Assembly (NCBI GenBank): GCA_037074765.1
Contig: JBAMDO010000408.1
Location: 1-24,392, forward strand
Source: Mansonella perstans
Lineage: Eukaryota > Nematoda > Chromadorea > Rhabditida > Onchocercidae
DNA: 24,392 bases
Direction of reading: 5' to 3'
Within the stretch, counting starts at the first letter, position 1. The number at the start of each line of letters is the position of its first letter. Shown piece by piece: positions 1 through 8,816 of the stretch. A model generated the notes under the pieces. The model saw only the letters and a program-made list of their open reading frames with translations, made no database searches and was not told where the DNA came from. Both the position numbers and the translations under genes were made by a program.

Positions 1-412
1 ATTATTTTGATACTGTCTTTCAATTTGCGAAACAAAACAACAATATCTACCTCGGTACGTCATCATTATGTTCATTCTGTTGCGACGAAGGTGCAATTAA
101 TGATCTGACACTAATTCTAACACTAGATCTTCTCACTGACACTCTCCTGATAACAGAATTTTCTGATAACAGAAAAGCAATTGTTCGTCGTTGTAAACGT
201 CCTTCAGCGTCACGTAATTGCGGCTCACTTCGAGTACGACGTGACGGTCCAATAGCACTCTCATCCAATTGCATTAATCTTCGACTAATCCTATTATTTA
301 TTGGAATTGTACCAATTTGTTGTTGAGCAATTGAAGAATTTCGCACTCTAATTTGCATTCTTACAAAATTCGATGCTAATATTCTTCGGTGCTGGAAAAA
401 AAAGTCCTAAAA
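1..412. repeat. Left arm of a large inverted repeat (partner 972-1427)
   Basis: This stretch is the reverse complement, with some changes, of 972-1427. The match runs from the first base of the window (ATTATTTTGATACTGTC, paired with the end of the partner at 1427) to GTCCTAAAA at 404-412 (paired with 972-980), so the repeat may extend beyond the window. The arm contains a complete putative exon with both splice signals. It also holds a small tandem pair of TCTGATAACAGAA near 150-173. The arms are separated by about 560 bases that are not repeated. Confidence 0.9.
51..391 (-). CDS. Putative 5' coding exon, Arg/Ser-rich unknown protein
   Basis: On the minus strand a T-run followed by CCAG (acceptor AG at 393-392) precedes an exon that would begin at 391. 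The ATG at 358-356 opens a frame of about 102 residues that runs to CCGAG|GTAGAT, a good donor whose GT is at 50-49; the apparent stop at 47 lies in the intron. The acceptor could be a cis splice site or a nematode trans-splice site, since it sits just upstream of the ATG. The product is basic, rich in Arg, Ser and Ile, with short motifs such as RRVSVRRSSVRISVR and no recognisable domain or membrane segment. I do not recognise it. Its remaining exons would lie left of the window. The duplicate at 993-1372 is broken, so this copy is the better candidate for the working one. Confidence 0.45.
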
Positions 413-971
413 TTAAATTTGAAAACTTAGAGAAATTTTAATTGAAGTAAACAGCAACAAATAATGTAGAGGACAGAGAAAAAGGGGGAGAGAGGGAAAG
501 ATACAACATGAACATTATAGATTTGTCATTTAGAGAAAAATAAACATACAAAGAAATGATCCAGAAGTAAAGGATAAATTGATAATATTCAATTAAAAAT
601 TTATGCTATTATTCGGGACAAATTCAGCTGTATTGTTACCATTGGTATTGGGCTTAGAAATTGCGGCCATTGTCCATCACCCATACCATTGAGGATCAAA
701 TTTCTAACGTAATAAATATCATCATCCATCATGTGACAATTTATTAAACTTCTGGAGTGCAACTTTTAGAAAAAAAAAATTAGTGGTTTTAGTGAATTAG
801 TGATTCCGGACGATACAATCAGTTGATTAACATTAGGTAAAAATAAATTTTCTTCAGTGATTAATTCATTTTATATTCAAATAAAATTTGCAGAAATTTG
901 CATAAGATATAGAAAGATAATATTTCATTGTGTCATTTTGATAGCATCATATTTAACAATACAATATGATG
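413..971. other. Spacer of the inverted repeat, no gene seen
   Basis: AT-rich sequence between the two arms. It contains a purine-rich run (about 471-500, AGAGAAAAAGGGGGAGAGAGG) but no frame longer than noise and no splice-bounded exon that I can support. Confidence 0.6.
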
Positions 972-1427
972 TTTTAGGACTTTTTTTTCCAGCACCGAAG
1001 AATATTATTTTGTAAGAATGCAAATTGGAGTGCGAAATTCTTCAATTGCTCAACAACAAATTGGTACAATTCCAATAAATAATAGGATTAGTCGAAGATT
1101 AATGCAATTGGATGAGAGTGCTATTGGACCGTTAGAGTGCTATTGGACTGTTACGATGAGAGTGCTATTGGACTCGATACGTCATCATTATGTTCATTTA
1201 GTCGAAGTGAGCCGCAATTACGTGACGCTGAAGGACGTTTAGAATGACGAACAATTGCTTTTCTGTTATCAGAAGATTCTGTTATCAGGATAGTGTCAGT
1301 GAGAAGATCTAGTGTCAGATCATTAATTGCACCTTCGTCGCAACAGAATGAACATAATGATGACGTATCGAGGTAGATATTGTTGTTTTGTTTCGCAAAT
1401 ATGAACGTCAGACAGTATCAAAATAAT
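972..1427. repeat. Right arm of the large inverted repeat (partner 1-412)
   Basis: Reverse complement of the left arm. Relative to that arm it carries extra sequence: copies of AGAGTGCTATTGGAC at about 1114-1129, 1134-1148 and 1158-1173, then a 24-base piece (1175-1198) that is the exact reverse complement of 1347-1370 in the same arm. It also lacks a short stretch beside AGATCTAGTGT. These changes make this arm about 45 bases longer. Confidence 0.9.
993..1372 (+). pseudogene. Broken plus-strand copy of the exon at 51-391
   Basis: The acceptor (TTTTTTTTCCAG ending at 992), the ATG at 1018 and the donor CGAG|GTAGAT at 1372/1373 are all preserved from the left-arm exon. The first 38 codons match it almost exactly (MQIGVRNSSIAQQQIGTIPI against MQIRVRNSS...). 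The frame is then lost in the triplicated AGAGTGCTATTGGAC block and the inserted inverted 24-mer, and ends at a TAG at 1240-1242 where the left copy has a sense codon. The pattern is that of a duplicated exon that no longer codes. Confidence 0.7.
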
Positions 1428-2647
1428 TATTTAAATGTGTTAAGTTAAAGAAAAAAAGTTTTGAAACTTACTGTGTTGCAATCTTACTGTATCTTACTAT
1501 ATTACAATCTTACTGTACTGCAATATCAATATACGATATTTAAGCATTGAAATTCATAATGAAATTATTTTTTTATTCTTTTTTTCAGACAATGAAAAAT
1601 GATATTTTTTCGCAACAAAATTTCAACAAAAACTTGGTGCAATAAAAATTGATGAAAAAACTGTGAAGCATTTTATCCATAGAATATACTGTTACAGTGT
1701 AATTTGAATAAACTGCTACAGTGAAATTTGAATCTTCATCATTTGTACAGCAATAATTTCTGTTTTATTTCTAATAACTATGCGTAAAATGAGTAAATAG
1801 AGTAAATGAATTGATTTGTATGAAGCAAAAGCAAAAAATATGCATGAAATAAGTCATACATAGCTGTATCCATTACACACGCAATAAATAATGTTAAGTA
1901 ATATTGCATCCATTTGCGCATACAGTAGTGCTAAGTAATACAATAATGTTAAGTAATAACTATCCATTACACACGCAATATAGTATTGTTAAGCAATAAC
2001 TATCCATTGCCGCGCAGCACAGTAATGTTTAGTAATACTGCGTCCATGTATCTATATAGTAATATAAATAATAACTGTATCCATTTCAATAAATAGACTA
2101 ATACTAATAACAATGAATAAAACCATTAACATCAAATGATATTTTCTAAGTGATCTAATATGATACTATAATAAGATCTATACGAACGAAAATGTAACTG
2201 AATAATTATGTCAAAGAATGAATAATTAGGACAAAAATTTAAATTTGAAGAGTTTATTATATCTATTATATTAGATCACTCGGTAAATCTGAACATAAAT
2301 AAGGAATATTTGGGCACAGATGTTGACTGCATCATTTAGTTCAGGCATTCACGAACACTGATAATCAAATCATTGATGAAATGGAATGAAAAAAAGTGAT
2401 TCATAGATCATTGTGGATCTTTTTTGCTTCCTTACCCAAATTATCCAACTTCTGAACAACTACTCCTAATTAAAATTTAATCTTGATATTTGGTCCCTCT
2501 CATTTACATTTAATTTGCATATGCAAGTTTCGTGCGAAGGAAATTTTGCATATTCTAGTAGGGTATAAGAGAGATTATAAAAGAAAAGATGAATCATTTG
2601 ACTAAGTTGTGACATATCGGAAGCAACTGTAACTTGATGATGAAGTT
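1428..2647. other. Intergenic stretch, no gene supported
   Basis: AT-rich sequence between the inverted repeat and the PDZ gene. Apart from the minisatellite listed separately I find no long frame or convincing splice-bounded exon. Upstream regulatory sequence for the PDZ gene should lie here, but I cannot point to a specific promoter motif. Confidence 0.55.
1867..2095. repeat. Degenerate ~40-bp minisatellite with ATCCATT core
   Basis: ATCCATT (once shortened to TCCATGT) recurs about every 35-55 bases, each time followed by an A/C-rich piece and then AATGTTAAGTAATA or a variant (GTGCTAAGTAATAC, TTGTTAAGCAATAAC, TGTTTAGTAATACTG). About six diverged units are visible. No coding function is evident. 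Confidence 0.6.
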
Positions 2648-3722
2648 ATGATATCGATGGAGCGAAGCAACCCGCTTGGGGCAGTTCACAATGATAAGCT
2701 TATCATTGTTAAGATTCAGCCAGGATACTTGCAGATGGACCTTTTAAGGTTCTTTTAAAAGTTTACTGAGAAATAACCCTTTTTTTTATCGCTTTCTAAA
2801 TTATCATTTTGTTAATTATCATATCTAGATTTGGTGACATATTTCAGATTAGTGACCAAGTGGTGAAGCTAAGTAATACTGCTGTTCAAGATTGCGATCA
2901 TTTCTTTCGCTTACTTCGTTTTGCATCTCCATGTGCTACAATAACGGTAGTGCGAGGTGAAAAGAAAGCAACAGAACTTGAGACTAAAGTACTCATATCA
3001 CCTAACCGGACTAAATTAATCACTCATCGTGATGGATATATTTATTTTGTATATTTTACCTATTCTTTGTATTTTAATGAATTATCAAAATTTGTTTTTC
3101 GTTTTATTTAGAACTTCAAAATGACTAAAATTACTGCAATTTAAAGTTGATTAAACTTGAATGGCTATCTGGTGGTCCGAAACTTGGTCTTGGCATCAAC
3201 CACTATCAAAATCGTGTACCGGTTTCACGATGTGATCCCGCTTCACTGGCAGCACAACAAGTTGGTGATCATTTGATCGATGTCGATGGTCATCCAGTTA
3301 TCGATAAAGATGTATGCCGTGAACTGCTCCTAAAGTGTCTTCAGATAAATCATTTCGTTACAATCATTGTAAAACCTCCGGAAACAATGGAAATTAGATA
3401 TTGGATATTGAAAGCTTCAATCACTCAAGCTCCATCGGTTGCAACGCACTATTGCAGCCCGGGAACGGCAAAAATTGGAGAAAAACATTCCGGTACATTC
3501 CGCATATCATATCATTGAAGTGGTCATATCATTAATATATCACATCATTGAAATTCCCATACTTTCACGTGCATCGCAAAAGTAGCCAAAGAGAAGTTAT
3601 TTGCGAAAGGCCGGTGCACAGTTAAACGTGTAAATATCGTGGAAGGTAAAGCAGTGATACTCATAATTGCTAGTGATACGAAGGAAGAAGTCAAAAAGAA
3701 AAAGAAAAAAGTTCGTAAATAA
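2648..3722 (+). CDS. Two-PDZ-domain protein, three exons, frame broken near the 3' end
   Basis: Exon 1 runs from ATG 2648 (or 2657; an in-frame TAA lies at 2630) to 2748, with donor GTTCTT. Exon 2 is 2829-3048, after TATCTAG, with donor GTATAT. Exon 3 starts at 3147 after TTAAAG. The splices keep the frame: the Arg at the first junction is split AG|A, and the second junction is phase 0. PDZ 1 covers exon 1 and most of exon 2 (NPLGAVHNDKLIIVKIQPG, then LLRFGDIFQISD). PDZ 2 is in exon 3 (PKLGLGINHYQNRVPVSR, with LGLGI as carboxylate-binding loop, then VGDHLIDVDGHPV). Such proteins are cytoplasmic scaffolds binding C-terminal peptides; the partner is unknown. The exon frame reaches a TGA at 3516-3518. 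A +1 frame opens from about 3442 (QRTIAARERQKLEKN) to 3583, and the original frame resumes to a Lys-rich end with TAA at 3720-3722. This fits paired indels, meaning a pseudogene or a sequencing error. It is convergent with the gene at 4318-5500. Confidence 0.75.
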
Positions 3723-3825
3723 TTAATGCATAATTAATGACAAGTGACTCGATGATACCGGTGATGCAGATGCCAATACAAATTCAAGTATCAGTGCTAT
3801 TACTGATATGATAATCAATACTAGG

Positions 3826-3831
3826 AATAAA
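3826..3831 (+). promoter_or_regulatory. Candidate polyadenylation signal AATAAA of the PDZ gene
   Basis: AATAAA lies about 100 bases after the TAA at 3720-3722, the expected order for a nematode 3' end. Between them is an open stretch (about 3750-3846) that could be read as an Asp/Asn/Ser-rich tail, but a TGA separates it from the gene's last frame. Confidence 0.45.
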
Positions 3832-4317
3832 ATTGAATTATAATTTTGTTTTAATTTCTTATTAATATGCCAATTGGGGCACTCAAAATTTTTTTATTCT
3901 ATTTTATATTAATTGTGTTACGGCGATGAACAGGTGAGGTAAATGAGATTTAATTTAATTTAATTTCTACCACACTTAATATGTAACAAATTTATTGGTT
4001 ATCATTCTATTCAAAGAATTTCCCATTAAAAGCCAATTTGAGTCAAATTGCATATTTGAAAAACTAGCATTCAATTAACATTCTTCTCGTTTTAAAATCA
4101 CCCATACAATAACCTATACAATAAGAAGAGTAAACACAAAGAAAGTTAATGTTTTCAAATTCGATCTCAGTGTTTTCAAGTCTGACTTGGCGCCATTTCA
4201 ATTAACATCATTAAATTCAGTTTCGCATTACTCAAAGATATTCGTGAAAAAATGCGTAAAATAGAACGTAATAATAAAGTCAATTTAATACGATCTTTTG
4301 TTGACATTAGTCATTTA
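3832..4317. other. Gap between convergent genes
   Basis: The 3' ends of the plus-strand PDZ gene and the minus-strand gene face each other across this stretch. It is AT-rich and contains a partial echo of GTTTTCAA..TC (about 4151-4185). I see no gene in it, and no clear AATAAA for the minus-strand gene. Confidence 0.5.
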
Positions 4318-5500
4318 CTAGAATGAATGTGATCGTTGTAACGTGAAATAACTGTATCCAATAGCACTGTTATAACTTTCTTGACAAAATGATGCACATT
4401 TACGAGTAGCATTAGTTATTCTCTTAGCAGTTGATGTACTACTAATAATACTAGGTGCATATAGAAACGCGGATTGATCTTCACAGTAGGATAGCTTTTC
4501 TCCCGGATGTACCTGTGAAATTAATCCATTGGTAATATTACGATTTCTTTATAATGCATTTAGGTAAAAATCGATAATAATAAGTTAGGAATAGAAGTAT
4601 AAGCTCAGTAATATTTCGAATATTGCATAATTACATAAGTACTTAGTTAAGGATTATAATTAAGAACTAATCACTTTCTGCTAATATCAATCATTCCGAA
4701 AATCCAACTATCCAGTTTCATTTTCTGCTAAATATCAATCATCCCGAGAATTCGGCAATCGAGTTTAAATCGAAAGAACATCTCTATGGTTGGCCCAAAT
4801 GGCTGTAAAAAAAAGAAAAAAAAAAAAACAAATGTAATATATGGGAAACAGTACAACCTTATGCCAGTGCTTTCGTAATTCATTGAAAGCTATATGTAAT
4901 CGAAGTTTCTGATTTTCATTTTCAACCTGACGCTTACATGGACATGGTTTTAGATACTGTAATTCAAATACTCTATTTTAGATACTGCAAATCATTTATG
5001 CAATTAGAATCTTTAGACAAATAATGAATGCATCGTCCTCAATTCGGTAATATAATTTGTTCCTTTTTAAACTTTGAAGCTTCAATCTTCTGCTGGAATG
5101 TGGAAAGAAAATATGTGTGAAATTGGTGACCTTATTTTCGTCAATATTTACAGATTCCGTATCACCAATAACAAGTTTCACATTACGACGATTTTGAATT
5201 TCCGACACAATCCGTATCTCTAATTTCATCGGTTTACCCAGCTGTTTGGTGAAAAAATGTGCTAATGTTGCATCAATTATCTAAAATGAAGCTGAAGCCA
5301 AATGTCAATACATACATTATAATACTGTACTTTGCAGAAGCTTTAAAGTGCAATGAAAATTTGTAAGCAGAGCAGTAAACTGTTAAATAGCAAATAGCCA
5401 AAATCGACATTCATAAATACCTATAATTAATTAAAGCTAACTTCAGGTATAACTACCAAATCAGTATCATATGCATTTTGTAGTTTCTGTAGATCAGATG
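4318..5500 (-). CDS. Unrecognised multi-exon gene, 3' part
   Basis: Four exons are visible on the minus strand. Exon 5500-5442 follows ATTTCAG and ends GAA|GTTAGC (reads SDLQKLQNAYDTDLVVIPE). The next starts at 5280 after CATTTTAG, in phase (IIDATLAHFFTKQLGKPMKL), and stays open to a TAA at 4996. Exon 4956-4858 follows ATTACAG and ends AAG|GTTGTA (YLKPCPCKRQVENENQKLRL). The last exon, 4512-4318, follows TTTCACAG and has 64 codons (VHPGEKLSYCEDQSAF) and a TAG. The junctions 5442/5280 and 4858/4512 are both phase 0. The 3' edge of the second exon is unresolved: a donor at GTAAAT or GTCACC, or a stretch to near 5010, are all possible. The third exon begins with a short charged segment that could be coiled coil; the last has four Cys and many Ser/Thr. 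I recognise no family. The 5' end upstream of 5500 is not resolved. Confidence 0.6.
4673..4766. repeat. Two-copy ~47-bp tandem duplication in an intron
   Basis: A unit beginning TTTCTGCTAATATCAATCATTC (first 20 bases legible at 4675) is repeated with changes as TTTCTGCTAAATATCAATCAT from about 4722, each ending in CAGTTT or GAGTTT. It lies inside the intron 4857-4513 of the minus-strand gene. Confidence 0.6.
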
Positions 5501-6039
5501 CTGAAATTTGTAACATAGTTCAAACAACCGAGCACTTGAGAAAATGAAACAAATTGAAAATGCACTGAAAAACTGACGGAAACTTTTATATCGAAAAAAA
5601 CTTGCCGCTGTGAACTTCGCCGCTTTTGAAAAGATTCAAACTTTTTAATTAATTTTTTTCTTGAGAAAATTTTATTTACCAAACAAATTTCATCAATTAT
5701 CTCTAAATTTAGTATTTACTAAATTTTCAAAAGTTTCATCTAGAAAATATTTTCTCAAGAAAAAAAATAAATCAAAAATTAGAATTTTTGAAATCATTAC
5801 AGCTATATATTTTTTTGCTTTTCGAAATCAATAAAAAACGCTATTCTAGAATTTCTCTAAAGAAAAATAACTTGCATATTCTTCCTTCCCTTTTCTCTTA
5901 TGATATTTCAATCTTTCAAAAATTTTTCTCTAACACAGTATTCAAAATTAATCTTCTAGGATTTGTCAACTTTATGCGATCAATGAAATGGAACCATAAA
6001 TTGTTTAAGGTATGATTCATTCATCCATACAATCAATAT

Positions 6040-6300
6040 TTTAAAATCGCAAGATTTTCCGTATCATTGAGATTTGGTCTTCATTGTTTACGACATATTA
6101 AATGAAAATCTTAATTCTAAATGATAATGATGATAATGATAGTGACGATAATGACGGTCATGATAATGATAGTGATAGTGGTGAATATTGTTCCAGATGC
6201 ATGCATTCATAATATTAAAATTTTGAAATCACGCGATTTGTCGGTGGTTAAGATTTGATTTTTATTGCTTAAGACATGTATTAAATAATCTAAATGATAA
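6040..6300. repeat. Diverged ~190-bp-period duplication
   Basis: A block at about 6045-6130 (CGCAAGATTTTCCGTATC, then GAGATTTGGTCTTCATTG, then ATTAAAT, then CTAAATGATAATGA) recurs at about 6230-6305 (CGCGATTTGTCGGTGG, AAGATTTGATTTTTATTG, ATTAAAT, CTAAATGATAATGA). Both copies lead into a GATAAT array. Confidence 0.6.
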
Positions 6301-6380
6301 TGACGGTGATAGTGATATCGATGAAAGTTGGCGATAATGATGATAGCAGTGATAATGGTGGTGATAGTGATAAAAAATGA
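6118..6380. repeat. Two GATAAT/GATAGT hexamer arrays
   Basis: Imperfect GAT-AAT and GAT-AGT units fill about 6120-6183 and 6296-6380. Each array begins at the end of one copy of the 190-bp duplication, so they probably share an origin. Short frames on either strand here are by-products of the triplet periodicity. Confidence 0.75.
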
Positions 6381-7016
6381 TGATTGTTATTCGAATGAAC
6401 TTGTGAACATTCAACAGTTTGATTGTTTTTATTTAATATCAGAAAAACAAAATGAAAAACAAAAAAAAATATCTGCACAACGATAATCATTTAATTGATT
6501 TATGCTGAGGTGTTTTGTGTCTGCATGTGCATGTATGCACTCATGTAATATATAAAATAGTTATATTATTTTGAAATATTATCCTAGTGGTTTCAAATAC
6601 TTCCACAGCAGATGGTTGACATGCCACTTAATAACTGTTAAACATTGCCGCGAAATTCATAACGCGAAAATTCCAACAGGTTTAAATCTAATTGTATTAA
6701 TGTCTTTTACGAACCATCCAATTAATTTCATAATGTTCAGATTTATTTATCTCTTTGTTGTAGTATATTATAAGCTGTCAAAAGTCTTTCCTACCATAAA
6801 CTAACAAACAGGCAACTGCAATAACATCTTATTAAACAAAGCCATTGTGTAACAGTGTTGAAATCCTTTGTTTGATGATTATGCTTACATGAATGTATTG
6901 TACCTTTTCAATCAAGCTTATCTTTACAAAGGATTTCGTTTTATATGATCTATAGTTTCTTGTAACTCAGCTCATTAATACTAGCTTTTCTCCGCCTACA
7001 AATACTCAGCTACTAC

Positions 7017-7024
7017 TATATAAA
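7017..7024 (+). promoter_or_regulatory. TATA box of element A 5' LTR
   Basis: TATATAAA within CTACTATATAAACTATC, about 370 bases into the LTR and 150 bases before the LTR's AATAAA. The 3' LTR has TATTTAAA at the same place (about 12950), a degraded version. Confidence 0.55.
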
Positions 7025-7174
7025 CTATCAAAAAGACCATTTTTGGGATTTATTCACATCAACGGCTACTGGTTCTGTTTCCTCATCATTACCATTTTTA
7101 TTATATATAGATGTTACCATTAAATACGCGTTGTATAATTGTTATATTATTCTCGCGATTATCCAATTATTCTA

Positions 7175-7180
7175 AATAAA
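7175..7180 (+). promoter_or_regulatory. LTR polyadenylation signal of element A
   Basis: AATAAA followed by GGTTTAATTACCCAAG. The same block follows AATAAA in the LTRs of B (13513-13508, minus) and C (23268-23263, minus), which marks it as the conserved 3' end of R. The 3' LTR of A has lost it in an internal deletion. Confidence 0.65.
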
Positions 7181-7326
7181 GGTTTAATTACCCAAGTTTG
7201 ATGCGTTTCTGTAACTCAATCCAATCACACAAATCTAATCCAAAATCAATTCAACCCAACACAACAATCCGTGATCAAACCGTTGGAGAATTGACCTCTC
7301 ACAAGAAAATTTACGACATAAATTTT

Positions 7327-7341
7327 TGGTGCCCGAGGTGA
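7327..7341 (+). other. Primer-binding site of element A
   Basis: TGGTGCCCGAGGTGA starts 8 bases after the LTR. TGG is the complement of a tRNA CCA end. Element C has TGGTGCAGCGAGGTGA at the same place. The tRNA is not identified. Confidence 0.6.
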
Positions 7342-7348
7342 AGTAACG

Positions 7349-8816
7349 ATGTCAAATAACATAATAGACAGTATACAATAAGCAAAGAAAAGGTTGGTTT
7401 TTCTTCTTCAAGAAATAAATTCTCTGAAGTTTGAATCTCCGGATCCAAACGCGTCACTAAAACAACAGGGAAACGTTTATATAACGAGGAAAAAGGTTCT
7501 CGCGGATAAAATAGATAGAATACAATTATGCGTTGATTCACTCGAAAAAGCAAACGACAAGTGGTTCAACTACCTTCAAACAATCCCCGCAACAAAAAGA
7601 GAGGAAGAAGAAAAAACTTATGAAGTCACGGAAGGTGAACACGGATTATTCCGAATAATACATGAGGGAAAGGAAGCGCTAATAACGCTAACAATATACA
7701 AGGAGGAAGCCGAACAAAAATGGAACAGCTTTAATGGGAATAAAGGCAAAGAGTAAGAAACAGGAGAAATTAATTTCTCCTTCAAACCTTTCTGTCAATC
7801 TTCCTCAATTATCCTTACCTACTTTCAATGGTGACAATGGCGGCAATTTTGGAGTAGCTTCAATGCAGCAATAGATTCACAAACAATTCCGGAAATTCAG
7901 AAACTAAATTACTTATATTCGTGCCTGAAAGGTAATGCATTGCAAGCCGCATCAGGATACGATATAGCACCGGAAAACTATAAAGTAATCATGCAACTGC
8001 TCAAAGAAAAATATGGCGACCCTTAAACAATATCGACACTACTGTATAGCGAACTCCAGTCTATCAAAAGAGATGAAAAGGATTGGATTACAATCGTCGA
8101 GAATATCGAAAAAGTGTTGCGCCAACTGGAAGCTTCAGGAGAAAACCTGGAGCATTCAAATATTGAAATTACAATAGAAAGCAAGCTGCCATCTTGGATT
8201 TTGAATAAAGTATATACTCAGAAAACATTAGATGTGCCTTGGTCAATTTCGAAATTAAGGGATTTCTTGTTAAAGATGGCTAAAGTGAATCAACAAGCAA
8301 AAAATAGTCAGAGTTCATTCATCCGTGCTGACAATAAACTTACAATTATCAAATCCGAACAAAAGCGAAGATACGACTCAGGAGGAATTTCAATATAATC
8401 AACAATACGAACTAATCAAAATTCCCAACAACCTAATAACGAAAAAGATACCGTGCATATTTTGACTGGGGACCACTGGGATAGCGATTGTCTATCCTAC
8501 TGTTAAAACTCGAATAAATCGCCTCAAACTACTGAAGAAATGTGCAGTTTGCTTCAAAAACAGTCATAAGGGAGAAAGATGTAAAGTGGAAAAACAATGC
8601 TTCTACTGTAAAGCCTCGCATGACATTGCCATGTGTGGGAAAAGAGGTATATCTACCTCACAATTGAAGGAGTGTTCGGCACAAGAGAAAGAGTGTACTA
8701 CATCACTCTACAATTCAACATCTACGACTCAAAACGACACAAAAAGAGAAATTCTATTTTTATGTAAAAAGATAAAGGTCTTCAATCCGTCGCACCCCAA
8801 CGACGACAAAAAGCCC
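7349..8816 (+). pseudogene. gag: Element A gag (capsid-like DUF1759 region and zinc knuckles), broken
   Basis: Gag forms the particle and binds element RNA in the cytoplasm. The start ATG at 7349 is 8 bases past the PBS and matches the start in C. Codon 11 is TAA (7379-7381), after which the frame continues to 7756 with a Glu/Lys-rich helical region (KVLADKIDRIQLCVDSLEKA). A frameshift and stops follow; SSFNAAIDSQ and GYDIAPENYKVI in the next part match the DUF1759-type region of C. The frame 8114-8398 (LPSWILNKVY, WSISKLRDFLLKMAKV) is intact. The knuckles lie at about 8550-8630: CAVCFKNSHKGERC (CX2CX4HX4C) and CFYCKASHDIAMC (CX2CX3HX4C); an upstream third knuckle is wrecked by a stop. Protein similarity to C is high along its length. 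Confidence 0.85.

Larger units (their letters stand above)
5513..6645. other. Intergenic or intronic stretch with simple repeats
   Basis: No supported gene. If the minus-strand gene has more 5' exons they would be here: a minimal AGATAATTGATGAAATTTG piece between TTTAG and GTAAAT near 5700-5675 is a weak candidate. Otherwise the stretch is AT-rich, with the repeats listed at 6040-6385. Confidence 0.45.
6646..7318 (+). repeat. 5' LTR of element A
   Basis: It begins TGCCGCGAAATTCATAACGC (TGTCGCGA in the 3' copy at 12593) and ends TTTACGACA, so the ends form the short inverted pair TGTCG/CGACA typical of LTRs. It carries a TATA box and an AATAAA in the right order. A PBS follows 8 bases after its end. 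Confidence 0.85.

Noticed and set aside
4700..4802. A possible extra exon after TTTTTTTACAG at 4803 (CCATTTGGGCCAACC...) in the minus-strand gene
   Set aside because: The only GT inside would give a 23-base exon, which breaks the phase between 4858 and 4512. Joining those two directly keeps phase 0.
5494..5682. Minus-strand frame of 62 codons upstream of the exon at 5500
   Set aside because: It runs across the acceptor at 5501-5506 in a different frame and looks like AT-rich noise.
6290..6490. Minus-strand frame rich in Ile, Val and Ser
   Set aside because: It is a translation of the GATAAT array and adjoining low-complexity sequence.
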